Below the pieces are notes generated by a model, which was given only the letters and a program-made list of their open reading frames with translations, ran no database searches and was not told the origin of the DNA. The position numbers and the translations under genes are program-made. 64,000 nucleotides of DNA from Arthrinium phaeospermum (lineage: Eukaryota > Ascomycota > Sordariomycetes > Amphisphaeriales > Apiosporaceae): positions 744,001 through 808,000 of the forward strand of contig QYRS01000011.1 of NCBI GenBank assembly GCA_006503535.1, written 5' to 3'. Shown here one piece after another: positions 61,745 through 64,000 of this stretch. Numbering within the stretch: position 1 is the stretch's first letter; the number at the start of each line of letters is the position of its first letter.

Positions 61745-62371
61745 GCATGCTAGCCTTGGTTATCCCGACTTCACCTGTGTCCGGTGATCAATTGCCACTC
61801 AAACTGTTCGAGTAGTGTGAATATACTTCCGCTATAGATGGGATCTTCCGTCATTGTCCTGTCTATACGGTCGACCTCGAATGATATAAGGTCACTACGA
61901 GTTATTGCAAATCCAAGGCTGGCGAGGGGTGCTGTACATTACATGCAGTCTGGTGGGCTGCTCGCAAGGTCTACCAACATACTACGATACGCTTCGGTGG
62001 TTTGGAGGAAACTCTTGGCTGCAAGAGCCCGACTGCGCAGAAACCGGGTCGTCGAGTCGAGTTGAATGTGTCACATGGGACTACACCAGGGCAACCCAGC
62101 TGGGGAGCATGCATTCTGAATGTTTCGCTTTATGCTGGAGTTGTTGCTGACTTTTTGGCGTTTCGTTTAGCTCCCGCGGTCAAACAAGACTTGCCCATCC
62201 TGCAGCCACGACGAAGCCGTCTTCTTCCAGTCTCAGCAACGTAGTGTTGAAACAGGCATGGTGAGTTCCTCTAGTCCATGGATAACGTACATGCTGGGCG
62301 TGCCATGCTAATTCTCGCCCCCCCAGAAATTGTTCTACGTGTGCTGCGAATGCGGTAATATCTTCCAGTAG
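60986..62371 (+). CDS. rpb9: RNA polymerase II subunit RPB9
   Basis: Three exons (60986-61243, 62171-62260, 62327-62371) encode 130 residues. RPB9 is a two-zinc-ribbon subunit of RNA polymerase II that promotes start-site fidelity and transcript cleavage. The first ribbon uses Cys26, Cys29, Cys48 and Cys51 (RFCSEC, FTCRTC). The second uses Cys94, Cys97, Cys122 and Cys125 (KTCPSC, YVCCEC), with the conserved EAVFFQSQQRSVETGM between. The joins DPT|LPRSNKTCPSC and TGM|KLFYVC match the family exactly. The first intron is odd: 927 bases, with a nonstandard donor GTTCGT, and it contains a separate in-frame coding-like region. The second intron is 66 bases. The ATG at 60986 is used because the upstream frame begins at TTG. 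Confidence 0.9.
61745..62170 (+). other. Remainder of the large rpb9 intron
   Basis: This lies between the stop of the intronic reading frame and the second rpb9 exon. Short frames here have no coding signature. It would be the 3' untranslated region of the alternative transcript and intron sequence for the rpb9 transcript; its end TTTCGTTTAG is a good acceptor. Confidence 0.6.
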
Positions 62372-62753
62372 AACACACAAGGTCGGCACCAAGCTCGGGT
62401 GTAGTTGGGACTTCAGAAAGGATTCCCTCGACCAATATTGCATGGACAGGCGTTAGGGGCGTTCCAGCTGGTTTTGCGAAGGCTCTCCATATAGAATCAT
62501 CAATTGCAGTCCTTTGCCCAAACAAATACATCCCACTGCTAAGTCCACAGGATCGTGATTTTTACTATTTTGCTCTTTATTTCATGCTTATGATGGTTCG
62601 TCAGGGCCCATTGAACGCCGGCAAATGTTTATGGCAAGTATTGTACACCAAAGTGGATGCAGAACGCCTGATACGTGATACAGTTCGTTCGCTCTCCCTG
62701 CCACTATTTATACAGTGCATCGCGGCCGCCTCTTGTATGTTTCTGTCTCTCGT
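62372..62753. other. Convergent intergenic region, rpb9 and uL14m
   Basis: A short spacer between the 3' ends of two converging genes, with no supported coding frame. Confidence 0.6.
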
Positions 62754-63323
62754 CTACGCATGCGCTGGCGCCATACTCAGAATCTTGCTCCACTTCTTCC
62801 TCCGCAGCTCAGCGCCGACAACACCGTTGACGCGAGTGCCGATGGGATCTCCGGCCTTGCTGATGAGGACACAGGCGTTATCGTCGAACTTGACGACGCT
62901 GCCGTCGGGGCGCTGCACCTGCTTCCGTGTGCGGACGACAATGGCGTGTCGGATGTCACCACGCTTCACCTTGTTCGCCGCCGAGGCGGAACCCATACCG
63001 GCATCGGAGGCGCCGCGCTGCTTCTGGACGATGGCTACTATGCGGTCGCCTATCGGGGAGGAGAGAGGCCGGCAGTGTTAGCGCATCACCCCTGCTGGCG
63101 GAGAAGGGGGGAGGGGGAGGTATTTGGTGATCCTCCTGGCGGGCAATGGCTTACCAATGGACGCATGTCGTTTCCGGCCGACGACCAGGGCGCATTCGAC
63201 AATGGCGGCCCCCGAGTTGTCGATGCAGTTCAGCATCGTCTGTGGAACGGTGCCAGGATATTAGCACAGCACGGGCGGTAGCAGGTTGACGAGCGGCACC
63301 ATGCGTACCTTTAATTGAATCAT
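62754..63323 (-). CDS. Mitochondrial large-subunit ribosomal protein uL14m
   Basis: Three exons (63323-63309, 63239-63155, 63049-62754) encode 131 residues. The first exon is only 15 bases (MIQLK) and continues as [21 protein letters not shown], the classic L14 start. Later blocks are [52 protein letters not shown] and [21 protein letters not shown]. The sequence is of bacterial/organellar L14 type (yeast Mrpl38) rather than cytosolic L23, so it acts in the mitochondrial ribosome near the subunit interface. The mature sequence starts at Met1 with no presequence, as is usual for this protein. Introns of 69 and 105 bases have standard borders. Confidence 0.93.
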
Positions 63324-64000
63324 CTTGACTGCCTTGGGGTGTTCCTTGCGACAGGCACAGCTGGAGGGAGAGGGCTTTCTCGATCTGATATTGCGTTTTC
63401 GGGTTTGGTCGACAAGGCTGGCTGTCGTCAAAAATTTGGGCTCAGACACAGGCAATTGGAAACGGAACGGGGATTGATTGGCCGCAGCCTCGGGATCGGC
63501 ACCTCTGGCAGTCTTGAGCTTAACAGCGATTGATCAGACAGGGATCCTAGGTACATCCAGGAGGTATCGATAAAGTCTCAGCCAGCCCGCCAACCGCCCA
63601 TTGAAGCAAGCAATCCAATCCCCGTTTTAGACCGGGGGCCGGTGCAGGGCCTAGCTCTGCTCTTGTTCCCCCCTTGTCACTTGTCCTTCAGCTTGCTTCC
63701 TTTTTTCGCTTCTCGTCCTCAATCCTAATAATAATTGACATGGGCAAGCGTCCAGATAGGGGCCACCGGCTGGCCGAGGCGGGTTGACCTGCCACCCGCA
63801 TTAAGTGGGTGCATCGTCATGAATGGGGAAGAGGAGAGTTATTGTCGTTTCAATGCAATCAAATGCTCAATGGTGGCTTCACCTTGGAACTAACTGCACA
63901 ATCTTGTTGCTTGCTGATGAAGCTCTGAACTGACGGACCTGGCGCCTTTCCGAATAATCGAACCATTCAACTAGATCGGCGAATAGTCTGTCGATCGTCC
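63324..64000. other. Intergenic, right edge
   Basis: Upstream region of uL14m. No gene is supported. A CCTAGGTAC motif lies at 63546-63554. Confidence 0.5.

Overview
The window is nuclear DNA of a filamentous ascomycete, most likely a Sordariomycete; the class-level call is an inference from gene content. Most genes carry short GT..AG introns of about 50-75 bases, and coding regions are richer in G+C than the spacers. The gene set is typical of Pezizomycotina: RIC8, Rif1, class II DAHP synthase, a hybrid histidine kinase, HYPK, a Pin1-type isomerase with WW domain, and fungal RPB9. I support 20 protein genes plus one alternative open reading frame lying inside a gene. I found no rRNA, tRNA, CRISPR array or autonomous transposon, but I cannot scan for structured RNAs.

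Layout. 1-6.4 kb: a small acidic membrane protein, an acyltransferase-3 membrane protein and a GFA-type zinc enzyme, all on +. 6.6-15.5 kb: ric8 (-) and rif1 (+) diverge from one promoter region that holds a cluster of MluI-box-like (ACGCG) sites. 16.2-20.5 kb: class II DAHP synthase (-) and HYPK (+) diverge from a promoter with a perfect CPC1/Gcn4-type site; a glucose-6-phosphate 1-epimerase (-) follows. 20.5-24.1 kb: spacer. 24.1-28.5 kb: a PAS-containing hybrid histidine kinase (-). 28.5-32.0 kb: spacer. 32.0-42.0 kb: a Zn2Cys6 regulator, an aldo-keto reductase, a secreted berberine-bridge-type flavin oxidase and an SRR1-domain protein, all on +. 42.7-43.4 kb: a MARVEL/Nce102-like protein (-), then about 5 kb without a supported gene. 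48.4-52.5 kb: a putative amidoligase (+) and a 606-residue coiled-coil protein (-). 53.8-54.3 kb: an AT-rich miniature inverted-repeat element flanked by TA. 56.1-63.3 kb: an LrgA-LrgB fusion transporter (+), a Pin1-type isomerase (-), rpb9 (+) and mitochondrial ribosomal protein uL14m (-).

The most unusual locus is rpb9. Its two halves are separated by an apparent 927-base intron. The first coding exon also reads on in frame into a separate, codon-biased reading frame ending at 61744. Two mutually exclusive 3' ends would give either normal RPB9 or a protein with the RPB9 N-terminal zinc ribbon joined to an unrelated Cys-rich tail. I did not recognise this arrangement. Exon limits come from reading frames, splice consensus and family homology; none has transcript support here.
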